Positions 56,205 through 63,524 are shown, counted from the first letter of the stretch. The stretch is DNA of 64,000 bases from Actinomycetes bacterium (GCA_021806045.1 JAJZDI010000018.1:1-64000), one strand, 5' to 3'. The notes: generated by a model from the sequence alone, not told the origin. Translations and numbers: made by a program.

Positions 56205-56241
56205 TGTTACAATGTTCTAGGTACCGGGGTTCAGTGTAACA
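56205..56241. promoter_or_regulatory. inverted pair upstream of the XRE-ImmA gene
   Basis: TGTTACA (56205-56211) and TGTAACA (56235-56241) are exact inverse copies with 30 bases centre to centre, about three helical turns. Both are followed or preceded by an AATGTT-like extension. Placed 37-73 bases before the GTG start, they suit binding of two XRE dimers for autoregulation. Confidence 0.55.
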
Positions 56242-56551
56242 TTCTGGCGCAGACAACGGGTAGCTCGGTCGGAGAAGAGCAGGAGGTTCCAAGTGAACCG
56301 CCTGTAAGTCTCGTGCTGGCTGGCCTGGGGCTGGCCGCAGCATGGTTGGCGTCGTCTGCTGCGTGGTGCGTGACTCGTGAATCGCCTGGCCCCGAAGGGG
56401 TGCCTTTCCCGGGATTTGTCCGCATCGCGTGGTTGACGACGCCGACCCGGTCGCTCACCCCGATGGCTTGATAAGAAGCTTGCCCGACCCGTGGCTGCGG
56501 GTCGATCGTCTCGCTGTCGTTCCGCGATCTGCGCCGCTTGCGCTTGGCCAT
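56231..56551 (-). CDS. possible small basic protein
   Basis: An open frame of 106 residues starting MAKRKRRRSRNDSET with a good ribosome site (GGGGGAGCACG) at ATG 56551. The N-terminal third is Arg/Lys-rich; the rest is low in recognisable structure and rich in Ser, Pro and His, and its end overlaps the operator region of the next gene. It could be real or chance. Confidence 0.25.
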   Translation of the reverse strand: MAKRKRRRSRNDSETIDPQPRVGQASYQAIGVSDRVGVVNHAMRTNPGKGTPSGPGDSRVTHHAADDANHAAASPRPASTRLTGGSLGTSCSSPTELPVVCARMLH

Positions 56552-56596
56552 CGTGCTCCCCCGCCACGGAGCTGACCGGCCCCGTTCGGGGGAACG

Positions 56597-56625
56597 TTAG
56601 TCCCGTCGGGCTGCAACGGGACTAA
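56597..56625. repeat. TTAGTCCCG/CGGGACTAA inverted pair
   Basis: TTAGTCCCG (56597-56605) and CGGGACTAA (56617-56625) pair perfectly across 11 bases. The right arm is the left border of the tRNA-like cassette; the left arm equals the border motif at its other end. Confidence 0.7.
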
Positions 56626-56847
56626 TCAACCAGCCGGCACATCAGCCGGTATGGCCGCTGACCAGGAACTTTGCGAGTGGAGGTGAGCGGACTCGAACCG
56701 CCGACTTCTACGTTGCGAACGTAGGACGGGCACCCCCGGTGAGCTGGTCGAACATACAAACGACCAGATCAGCGGATTCGTCGAGGTGCACCGAAGGGCA
56801 CGGACGGGCACCCTCGGGCACACATTTAGTCCCGTTTAGTCCCGCCG
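56616..56847. repeat. 231-base tRNA-like cassette, copy 1
   Basis: Bordered by CGGGACTAATCAA on the left and two TTTAGTCCCG (56825-56834, 56835-56844) on the right. About 95% identical by eye to 61992-62222. It contains the 29-base core and the D-arm-less tRNA-Ala-like sequence. It lies immediately downstream of the HEPN toxin copy 2. A conserved 65-residue frame crosses it in both copies but is explained by the tRNA sequence. Confidence 0.85.
56678..56737 (-). tRNA. tRNA-Ala(CGC)-like, D arm missing
   Basis: Read on the minus strand: acceptor GGGGGTG (56737-56731), six bases CCCGTC in place of the D arm, anticodon stem CTACG with loop TTCGCAA (anticodon CGC) and CGTAG, variable AAGTC, T arm GGCGG-TTCGAGT-CCGCT, acceptor CACCTCC and discriminator A (56678). 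The acceptor pairs fully with G3-U70, the alanine identity element. Sixty bases in all, too short for a normal tRNA; it is either a pseudogene made by recombination or an attachment-site remnant. Confidence 0.6.
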
Positions 56848-56863
56848 GCCGTGGTCGTCCTCA

Positions 56864-57199
56864 CTACTGCCCCGCCACCGAATCGGACAGGCGCTCCACC
56901 GCAGCTTGCAGGTCCGGAAGGTCGCGATCGACGGTAGCGCTCACGATCGCATGCGATGTGTCGAAGTAGCGGTGGGCCAGCCGGTCCCGCATCGCCGCGA
57001 TTTGGGACCACGGCAAGCCCGGATCCTTCGCGAGCAGTTCACGCGGCAGTGCCTTGACCGCCTCGCCGATCTCGATGAGCCTGATCCGAACTGCATCGAG
57101 GACCAGTCCGTCGTCCAGTGTCCCGCGTTGCAGGTGCTGCTGGATGGCTTCGATGGCAGCGAGGATGTCCTCCAGTCGCTGCCGCTCCCGTCGAGTCAC
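56864..57199 (-). CDS. HEPN-domain toxin, HepT-like (copy 2)
   Basis: A 111-residue HEPN protein. RX4HXY is intact in MRDRLAHRYFDTS, identical to copy 1 there, while other segments differ (VKALPRELLAKDPGLPWSQI), so the copies are diverged paralogues rather than a fresh duplication. GTG 57199 overlaps the antitoxin stop (57196-57199). Expected to be an RNase held off by its MNT partner. Confidence 0.9.
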   Translation of the reverse strand: MTRRERQRLEDILAAIEAIQQHLQRGTLDDGLVLDAVRIRLIEIGEAVKALPRELLAKDPGLPWSQIAAMRDRLAHRYFDTSHAIVSATVDRDLPDLQAAVERLSDSVAGQ

Positions 57200-57693
57200 A
57201 GGGCACGCGCCTCGGCCAGGACCTCTCCGGCGACTCCGGGCTTCAGATCCGCGGCAGGCACCAGGTCCACCCGGGCGCCGAGGAGGGCTTCGAGTTCGCT
57301 CTGGCAGCGACCCAGCTCGATCAGGCCGACGCCCGGAGCCACGTCGACAAGCAGGTCGACATCGCTGTCGGCCATCTCTTCGCCGCGAGCGACACTCCCG
57401 AACACCCGGACGTTGCCCAGTCCGTGTGCAGCGGCGATCTGGCGGATCTGCCGGCGATGACGCCTGACCGCTGCGGCAAGCGGCATTCCGCTCGGGCGTC
57501 GACGGAGGTGGATGTCCAGCTCGAACCCCGTGGCAGCGACCAGGCGCTCCAGCGTCGGCACCGACGGCTGGCGAGCACCAGACTCGTACGCGCTCACCAC
57601 GCTCTGGGTGACCCCGGCCCGACGAGCCAACTCCACCTGCGACAACCCCGCTTGACGACGAGCGCCACGGAGGATGGATCCGGCGGACTCCAT
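57196..57693 (-). CDS. XRE-MNT fusion antitoxin (copy 2)
   Basis: 165 residues, the same length as copy 1. The XRE part reads AGLSQVELARRAGVTQSVVS and the MNT motif GSVARGEEMADSDVDLLVDV is intact. The link between domains (ELDIHLRRRPSGMPLAAAVR) is the most diverged stretch between copies. ATG 57693 is preferred over a GTG at 57705 by comparison with copy 1; TATGGT (57701-57706) lies 7 bases upstream, as in copy 1, suggesting a leaderless mRNA. Confidence 0.9.
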   Translation of the reverse strand: MESAGSILRGARRQAGLSQVELARRAGVTQSVVSAYESGARQPSVPTLERLVAATGFELDIHLRRRPSGMPLAAAVRRHRRQIRQIAAAHGLGNVRVFGSVARGEEMADSDVDLLVDVAPGVGLIELGRCQSELEALLGARVDLVPAADLKPGVAGEVLAEARAL

Positions 57694-58485
57694 GTACGCC
57701 ACCATAGCGCATTGTCAATATTTAACGGGACGCCCCTTCGCGCCTGAACTGAAGTGAGCACCGGTGACGGGGTCCACGAAGACATCGACCGGAACCCGAT
57801 GTCCACCTCCGATGGATCGGGGCCCGACTCTCAACTACGTGGATCAGTTTCCGGGCGGCCACCTCAGGTGGACCACTCATCGGGGCCCGCTCACCAGGCG
57901 CACGCGCGCTCGCCGACCACCTCGATAACGCTCCGGGCGTGCCGGCCGACCTGGACCGTCACCCGTCGGGCAGCGCTAGGGGAAGAAGCTGGCGTGCAGC
58001 GGCGATCCAGTCAACCTGCTCGGTCCCCCCATCGAGCACTCGCCATCCGGGCAGTGCATCCGGCGCTTGTGTCAGGCCAGGTGCGTACCATGTCCATAGC
58101 CGGGAGCTCGACGAGGATGACCACGACCCGGTCCTTCACTCGGGCGAGCAGGCCGAAGACAGAGCATCGAACGGGGTTCGGACCGACTCCGCGGGCACCG
58201 TCGCAACCTCGCCAAGCTCCAGCCCGAGGAACGTGACGTCCTCCAATCCCATCATCCAGTCCAGCGCGCGTAGCATCGGTGATCATGGCGTCCTTCGTCT
58301 GACGTCGTAGAACAATCTCAGACCGTTGTACGCCCGCTGATTCTTCGTGGACCCCGTCATCGACAATCCCCACCCCTCATCCGCGGAGAGCCGTCACACT
58401 CGCGGGAGTACATGGACAATTGCCCATAGAGCCGACAATGAAAGGGCCGCGCCCCGCACTTCGGCCATGCAAGTACAGCGTCAGA
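57694..58485. other. decayed region with IS-end-like sequence
   Basis: About 790 bases without a convincing gene. Around 57835-57885, GTGGATCAGTTTCCGGGCGG and CACTCATCGGGGCCC look like the end of an insertion sequence, and CATCGGGGCCCG recurs at 62772-62783 beside the truncated ISL3 copy. From 58340 rightwards A+T content rises. I could not assign a family to the rest. Confidence 0.4.
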
Positions 58486-58842
58486 TCACTGACACACTCC
58501 GACTAACGCCTGATAAAGGGCGTCGCGTCGCCAGAGCGGTGGATTCAAATACAGCGTTTCACTATTTCGAGTCCTTACCTGGATAACCGGAGCAAATACA
58601 ATCCATATTATCATTCGTATTCGGACCGTGGCCTTCTCTACTTCTACAATGTGGCTAATTCTAATCGACCAGCCGGCCCTTCGGAACACCTTGCGAAATA
58701 GCCAGCTTGGCCTGAATTCGAGAACATCGTGATGTACCCGTATGGACCCGCTTTCCGCCCTCGTGACTGCATATTTTCCCTTCCATGCTCCGCATCGCGT
58801 TTCAAATTCAGAAGGCTTCGTTTCAGGCTTCGATATATTCAT
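58486..58842 (-). CDS. hypothetical protein, PH-like architecture
   Basis: A 118-residue protein in an AT-richer patch. Alternating strands (KYAVTRAESGSIRVHHDVLE and GWSIRISHIVEVEKATVRI), a short hydrophobic strand (MIIWIVFAPVIQV), then a final helix (WRRDALYQALVG) suggest a small PH-like beta fold; this is a shape guess, not a family match. TAGGA lies 9 bases before ATG 58842. Base composition unlike the chromosome and IS neighbours point to transfer. Confidence 0.55.
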   Translation of the reverse strand: MNISKPETKPSEFETRCGAWKGKYAVTRAESGSIRVHHDVLEFRPSWLFRKVFRRAGWSIRISHIVEVEKATVRIRMIIWIVFAPVIQVRTRNSETLYLNPPLWRRDALYQALVGVCQ

Positions 58843-58910
58843 CTTGATTTTCCTACTCAGTCACCCGTCGAATCGCAGGCTGGCCCTCCCCCCGCCGACC
58901 GGACACGTTG

Positions 58911-59798
58911 CTATGCGGTCTGCAGTTCCTGGCGATGGTAGTGGAGCTCCCACTCGACCGGCGGAACGTAGCCGATGGTCGAGTGCAGCCTGACGGTGTT
59001 GTAGCGGTTGATCCACGCGGTGATGGCCGCGATGGCGTCGGATCTCGTCGCGAACCGGTAGCGATGGACGAGCTCTCGCTTGAGCGACGAGAAGAACGAT
59101 TCGGCGGCGCTGTTGTCGAAGCACGTCGCCACCCGGCCTGCGGACTGGGTGACGCCGAGGAGCTCGCAGTGGGCCCAGTAGGAACCCGAGAGGTTTTGAG
59201 CGCCCCTGTCCGAGTGGAACGTCGCTCCGGCCCGGCAGCCGCGCAACTCGAGCGCCCGATCGATGGCGTCTTCGACGAGCTTCGAGCGCATGTGGTCGGC
59301 CATCGCCCAACCGGCGAGTCGCCGGCTCCCGAGGTCGAGGACGGTCGCCAGGTAGAGCCAGCCTTCTCCCGTGGGGACGTAGGTGATGTCGCCGCAGTAG
59401 CGCTTGTTCGGGGCACCAGGCGAGAAGTCCTGGCCGATGAGGTCCGGGAGCGGTGGGGCGAGGTCGTCCCGGATGGTCGTACGCACGCTCCGGCGGGGCG
59501 TGACCCCGACGATGCCGTACTCACGCATCAGGCGCTCGACCCGCTTGTGGTTCGCACAGAAGCCGTGCCGGCGCAGCTCCGGGGTCATCCGCGGGGAACC
59601 GTAGGTGGCGTCCGACTCCGCGTGGACGTCGACCATCTCGTTCACGAGGAGCGCCTCGTCCCACTCGGCCTCGGTGGGGGCCGTGGAGCGCTCCAGCCAG
59701 GCGTAGTACGCCGAGGTCGACACCTCGGCGGCCGCACATGCCGCTCGGACCGGGAACCCGTCGGCCTTCATGGCGGAGACGTGTCGGTAGCGGCTCAC
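58911..59798 (-). CDS. IS3-family transposase OrfB
   Basis: A 295-residue integrase-type transposase. The HTH_21 region (MVDVHAESDATYGSPRMTPE) precedes the DDE core: Asp in YCGDITYVPTGEGW, Asp in FHSDRGAQ, Glu in SAAESFFSSLKRE. The end IGYVPPVEWELHYHRQ is complete. OrfB itself looks intact, but OrfA is cut by an IS256 piece, so the element probably cannot move by itself. The upstream AAAC-type stretch near 59838 could be the usual frameshift site. Confidence 0.92.
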   Translation of the reverse strand: MSRYRHVSAMKADGFPVRAACAAAEVSTSAYYAWLERSTAPTEAEWDEALLVNEMVDVHAESDATYGSPRMTPELRRHGFCANHKRVERLMREYGIVGVTPRRSVRTTIRDDLAPPLPDLIGQDFSPGAPNKRYCGDITYVPTGEGWLYLATVLDLGSRRLAGWAMADHMRSKLVEDAIDRALELRGCRAGATFHSDRGAQNLSGSYWAHCELLGVTQSAGRVATCFDNSAAESFFSSLKRELVHRYRFATRSDAIAAITAWINRYNTVRLHSTIGYVPPVEWELHYHRQELQTA

Positions 59799-59816
59799 CG
59801 ATCCAAGTCCAACACT

Positions 59817-60054
59817 TCAGAACGCCACACTTCGTTTGAGCAGGTCACGCTCCATCGTCAGCCGCTTCACCTCCCGCTTCAGCCTGGCGTTCTCCTCGCG
59901 CATCTCCGTGGTCGTGCCCTCGCGCTCGCCCCGGTCGATGCGTTCCTGGCGGACCCAGTTGCCGAGCGTCTGCTCGACGACACCGAGCTCCCTCGCGACG
60001 TCCGCAACACTCCGGTGCTGGTCAACGACCAGGGTGTTGAGCGCCTCGCAGGAT
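59817..60054 (-). pseudogene. IS3-family OrfA, 5' truncated
   Basis: The remaining part reads VVDQHRSVADVARELGVVEQ then TLGNWVRQERIDRG and the leucine-zipper helix ENARLKREVKRLTMERDLLK, ending KRSVAF. The N-terminal 20-30 residues are replaced at about 60054 by an IS256 fragment in a different frame. Confidence 0.8.
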
Positions 60055-60369
60055 GACCACCGCGTAGAGGGCCTGGTCGATCCTCCGGCGGGGCTCCAAG
60101 AGGGACGGGAAGAACGAGCCGGCACGGAGCTTCGGGATGGCGAGCGCCACGTCACCGGCCTTGGTCGACAGCGTCTTCGGACGCGATCCGTTGCGGTGGG
60201 TCGCCCGGGTGTCAGAGCGCTCGTAGCGGCCGGCTCCGATCTTCTCGGCGGCCTCGGCCTCGATGAGCTGCTGGAGGGCCCACTGGGCGAGCTCACGGAC
60301 GAGATCGATGCCGTCTCCGGCGCGGAGCGCATCGAGCAGCTCGGACAGGGCAGAATCGGACAGAGCCAT
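60022..60369 (-). pseudogene. IS256-family transposase N-terminal fragment
   Basis: MALSDSALSELLDALRAGDG, LIEAEAAEKIGAGRYERSDT and HRNGSRPKTLSTKAGDVAL down to RRRIDQALYAVV are the N-terminal region of a Mutator/IS256 transposase. Homology ends at about 60055, where the IS3 OrfA fragment starts. The catalytic domain is absent. Confidence 0.85.
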
Positions 60370-60758
60370 CGGTGTGATCTCCTCGTTGTGCACTTGGACG
60401 TACACACCGAGCATCACGCCGGTGGCTCACCTCATGGTGGACCGGCCCCGAAACCCCACCACGTGGGGGGACTCATACGGCGAGGGCAGAGTGGCCCAGC
60501 GGACGACCACGACACCACGTCAGGCCGAGATCCTGGCCGCCCTCGAGATCGCCGAGCCAGGCCGCTTCCTCGATTTCGAGCTTCCGACGCCCTCCGCGTA
60601 ATCCCTGGTCACAGGCTCGCGTAGTAACACGGCACTCGTGAGGTAGGCCGCTGGTTCGGCGTTCCGCTGTAGGTCGGCCAGGCTCAGTCCCGTCGGTTTC
60701 CCGATCAGGTGCGTATTCCGGCTCGCCATGGTCGTCGCCTCCCCAGCAGCCCCCTATC
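60370..60758. other. interval between IS256 fragment and intron 3' end
   Basis: A hairpin CCCCAC-CAC-GTGGGG lies at 60454-60468. On the minus strand 60520-60729 can code 69 residues (MASRNTHLIGKPTGLSLADL) with a good ribosome site (GGGGAGGCG), directly after the intron 3' region; it may be the 3' exon of an interrupted gene or chance. Confidence in that gene is about 0.3. Confidence 0.35.
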
Positions 60759-60791
60759 GAACCGTGCATGCGGTTCTCCCGCACACGGCTC
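60759..60791 (-). ncRNA. group II intron domain V
   Basis: Minus-strand GAGCCGTGTGCGGGA followed by GAACCGCATGCACGGTTC folds into the conserved 33-34 base domain V hairpin that carries the catalytic triad region. It lies just after the reverse transcriptase stop, the normal place. The intron's 5' ribozyme domains are not in the window because the reverse transcriptase itself is 5' truncated. Confidence 0.8.
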
Positions 60792-60808
60792 TCCGACACC
60801 GTTCACCG

Positions 60809-61993
60809 TCAGGCATTCGCATTCCAGTAGCGCACCGTTCCCGTCAGCCGGTAGACCCCGAGCGTCGAGAGCCACCCGTAGGTGTAACGGGTAGTCCAGT
60901 TCCGGCCCGAGAGTCCGTGCTTGACGCTCGCCAGCTTGGCCAGGCGTTCGTGGACGTAGCCGTCGACGGCGCTGAATTTCCGCGACGAATTGCCGTAGCG
61001 GAAGTACGCCCCCCAGCCCCGCAACACGGGGTTGAGTTCTTCGACAACGACGGCCAGCTCACGCCCGGCATAACCCCGTGGGGTCCGATCCCGGATCTTG
61101 GCCCTGATAGAGGCCATGGCCCGGTCCGAGGGCCACTTCTGCAAGTAGTAGCGGCCCTTGAACTTCGCGGACTCCCGCATGTGGAGATGGAAGCCCAGGA
61201 AGTCGAACCCCTCCTTTCCCTGGCGGAGGCACACGATCCTGGTCTTGTCGGGATGCAGGCGCAGCCCGAGCGGGGCCAGGGTCGCCGCCGCCAGATCCCG
61301 GGCCGCTTCGGCCCGTTCCTCGGTGGGGCACAAGACAACGAAGTCGTCGGCGTAACGCACCAGGATTCCCGCTCTCGATCCCGCCGCCCTCCACGCCCGA
61401 TCGAGGACGTGGAGGGCGATGTTGGCGAGCAACGGCGAGACGGGTGAGCCCTGCGGGGTTCCCGACTCAGTGTCGGAGATGATCCCGCCCTCGAACACCC
61501 CTGCTCGCAGCCAACTGCGTAGCAGCTTCAACATCTGACGGTCGACTACCCGGCGCTCGACCTCGCCCATGAGGGCGTCGTGGTCGATCTCGTCGAAGCA
61601 CGCCTTGATGTCGGCGTCGAGCACCCACACCGCACCCTTGTTGGCCGCCTGGCGGATGGCTTCAAGGGCCTGGTGGGCGGAACGCTTCGGCCGGAAGCCG
61701 AAGCTCTGGGGCGAGAAGTCCGCCTCGAAGATGGGTTCGAGGACGATCTTCGCCGCCGCCATGACCACCCGGTCAGTGACCGTGGGGATGCCGAGCGGCC
61801 GGGTTTCCCCCGGCTTGCCCGGCTTCGGGATGCGGACCCGCCGCAATGGCTTCGGGCGATAGAACTTCTCCCGAATCTGGGTGGCGAGGCCGTCGAGGAA
61901 CTGGCGCACTCCTTGTGCGCCACCGGCTTCGATGTCGGCGATGGACTCGCCGTCGACACCGGGGGCACCCTGGTTGATGGCCACGTCGACCAC
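60809..61993 (-). pseudogene. group II intron reverse transcriptase/maturase, 5' truncated
   Basis: About 394 residues of an LtrA-type protein. NQGAPGVDGESIADIEAGG, RRVRIPKPGKPGETRPLGIP, the catalytic YADD in LVRYADDFVVL, GTPQGSPVSPLLANI and the maturase X domain (LNPVLRGWGAYFRYGNSSRK) are present. The first 40-60 residues are missing because the tRNA-like cassette border CGGGACTAA abuts the gene at 61993. The frame runs on into the cassette, giving a false ATG at 62005. No endonuclease domain. Confidence 0.88.
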
Positions 61994-62222
61994 GGGACTA
62001 ATCAATCAGCCGGCGCATCAGCCGGCATGGCCGCTGACCAGGAACTTTGCGAGTGGAGGTGAGCGGACTCGAACCGCCGACTTCTACGTTGCGAACGTAG
62101 GACGGGCACCCCCGGTGAGCTGGTCGAACATGCAAACGACCAGATCAGCGACTCCGTCGAGGTGCACCGAAGGGCAGCGACGGGCACCGTTGGGCACACA
62201 TTTAGTCCCGTTTAGTCCCGCC
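61992..62222. repeat. 231-base tRNA-like cassette, copy 2
   Basis: Same layout as 56616-56847: CGGGACTAATCAA on the left, two TTTAGTCCCG (62201-62220) on the right, roughly a dozen mismatches overall. On the left it interrupts the reverse transcriptase; on the right it adjoins the deleted HEPN-MNT copy 3. Confidence 0.85.
62054..62113 (-). tRNA. tRNA-Ala(CGC)-like, D arm missing (second copy)
   Basis: Identical in its 60 bases to 56678-56737: acceptor GGGGGTG (62113-62107), six-base connector, CGC anticodon, full T arm, CACCTCC acceptor strand and A73 at 62054. Keeping the same sequence while the cassette around it has changed hints at either recent copying or selection on the tRNA/att part. 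Confidence 0.6.
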
Positions 62223-62285
62223 GTAGCGTGTGGTCCTGTCGTCCACGCGAGGTGGAGACGAGCGCTCGGCCCGGTGGAACCTCGG

Positions 62286-62610
62286 TCAGTCGTCCCCGAT
62301 GCTGGCAGCGAGGCGCCGCACGGCCCCCTCGAGGTCTGGGAGATCGCGGTCGACCGTGGCGCTGCCGCCGGTTCTTCCTCAGACGTGCGGCGATCTGGTT
62401 GCCCGATCGTGGCGGATGCACCGCCAGCTCCAGCTCCAACCCCGTTGCACTAACAACAAGTCGCTGCAACGTCGGAAGTGAAGGCTGGCGAGCACCGGAT
62501 CCATAGGCGCTCACCACGCTCTGGGGCACACCGGCTCGCTGGGCCAGCTCGGCCTACGTCATCCCTACCCGCAGGCGGGCATCGCGCAGGATCGACCCAA
62601 CGGTCTTCAC
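62286..62610 (-). pseudogene. HEPN-MNT copy 3, internally deleted
   Basis: The right half matches the start of copy 1 (VGSILRDARLRVGMT, VVSAYGSGARQPSLPTLQRL) and the left half the end of its HEPN toxin. About 515 bases corresponding to 51812-52328 are missing, which removes the MNT motif and most of the HEPN protein. A TAACAA insertion near 62452 and base changes break the frame further. Nonfunctional. Confidence 0.88.
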
Positions 62611-62661
62611 ACACTCGCCGATAGCGGATCGTCGATGATCCCGACGCCTGAACCGGCCAGC

Positions 62662-62758
62662 TCCACCACCACGAGGCCCCACAGCGCACACGGCTGGCTC
62701 ACCCCGGTCGAGTTCGCCTCGGCATGGACCGACCGACATCAACCAGTACTCGCATAGC
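62662..62758 (+). pseudogene. C-terminal scrap of an IS3-family transposase (second)
   Basis: TTTRPHSAHGWLTPVEFASA followed by WTDRHQPVLA and a TAG stop: the last 33 residues of an OrfB-like integrase. Homologous to 52617-52720 and placed the same way beside an HEPN-MNT copy. Confidence 0.65.
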
Positions 62759-62769
62759 GACTGGACCAG

Positions 62770-63327
62770 TCATCGGGGCCCGTGGACGGTCAGCGCCTTC
62801 GTGTCCCGGCCGACGGCTGCCCACACCAGCCTGCCGGTGTCGTGGTCGACGACGACGGTCAGGTAGCGATGTCCTCGCTTGTAGCTGATCTCGTCGATGC
62901 CGATACGACGCACGTTGTCGAAGGGGTCGTGTGCTGCCCGGCCGTCAGCCACCACCCGGTCGATGATCGCCCCCACGCTCCGCCAGGCGATGCGCATGAG
63001 CTCACAGACGGTGGACTTCGACGTGTGGGTCACGAGCCAGGCCACCTGGTCGTCGAAGTCCCTCGTGTGGCCAGCCCCGTGCCGTGCCCAGGGAACCTGG
63101 GCAACGGTCGGTCCGTGTGCTGGGCAGGCAACCCGCGGCGCGTCTGCCTGGCAGAAGCACCGCAGCGTGCCGAGGTCGAGCGTGCGCCAGTTCCTCCGTC
63201 CTTCTCCCTGGTCGTAGCCGGGAGCACGTCGCCCGCACCGCCCGCACCGGCGCTTGGTTGCCCGTCTCGGACGGACATGGACCACGATCGACTCGCAGTC
63301 CTCGTCGACCTCCACCGACTCGATCAC
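62770..63327 (-). pseudogene. ISL3-family transposase, 3' truncated
   Basis: 185 residues of an ISL3 transposase with N-terminus kept: zinc finger CGRCGRRAPGYDQGEGRRNW with further cysteines (CFCQADAPRVACPAHG), the helix-turn-helix VTHTSKSTVCELMRIAWRSV, and the first catalytic aspartate in IGIDEISYKRGHRYLTVVVD. It stops at VHGPR, where about 220 residues are lost. Its upstream end (63328-63515) resembles 50746-50905. It is in the same orientation as the remnant at 50346. Confidence 0.85.
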
Positions 63328-63524
63328 CGTCTGCCGGTCGACACATCAGGGTGTACGCCGAACGACACGCGGGCTTGACCGCCGACACCATACGTTGGCA
63401 CCGAGCACGCCATCCTCCTCGCCTCGTCTTCAGGACCGTCAAGCAGTCCGAAAACTAGGCAAGAGCTGGCGTTGCTCGCGTCTGGCCCTGGCCAGGAGAC
63501 CCACGGATCAAGCAGGAGAGCCCC

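Noticed and set aside
56597-56625. Inverted TTAGTCCCG/CGGGACTAA as an integron attC site
   Set aside because: No integron integrase, no attC-type R/L boxes or extrahelical bases; the motif repeats with the tRNA-like cassette instead.
56626-56823. 65-residue frame conserved in both tRNA-like cassettes (also 62002-62199)
   Set aside because: Contains RSQRRSRRFESAHLHS, a known kind of false translation of tRNA sequence; conservation is explained by the repeated DNA.
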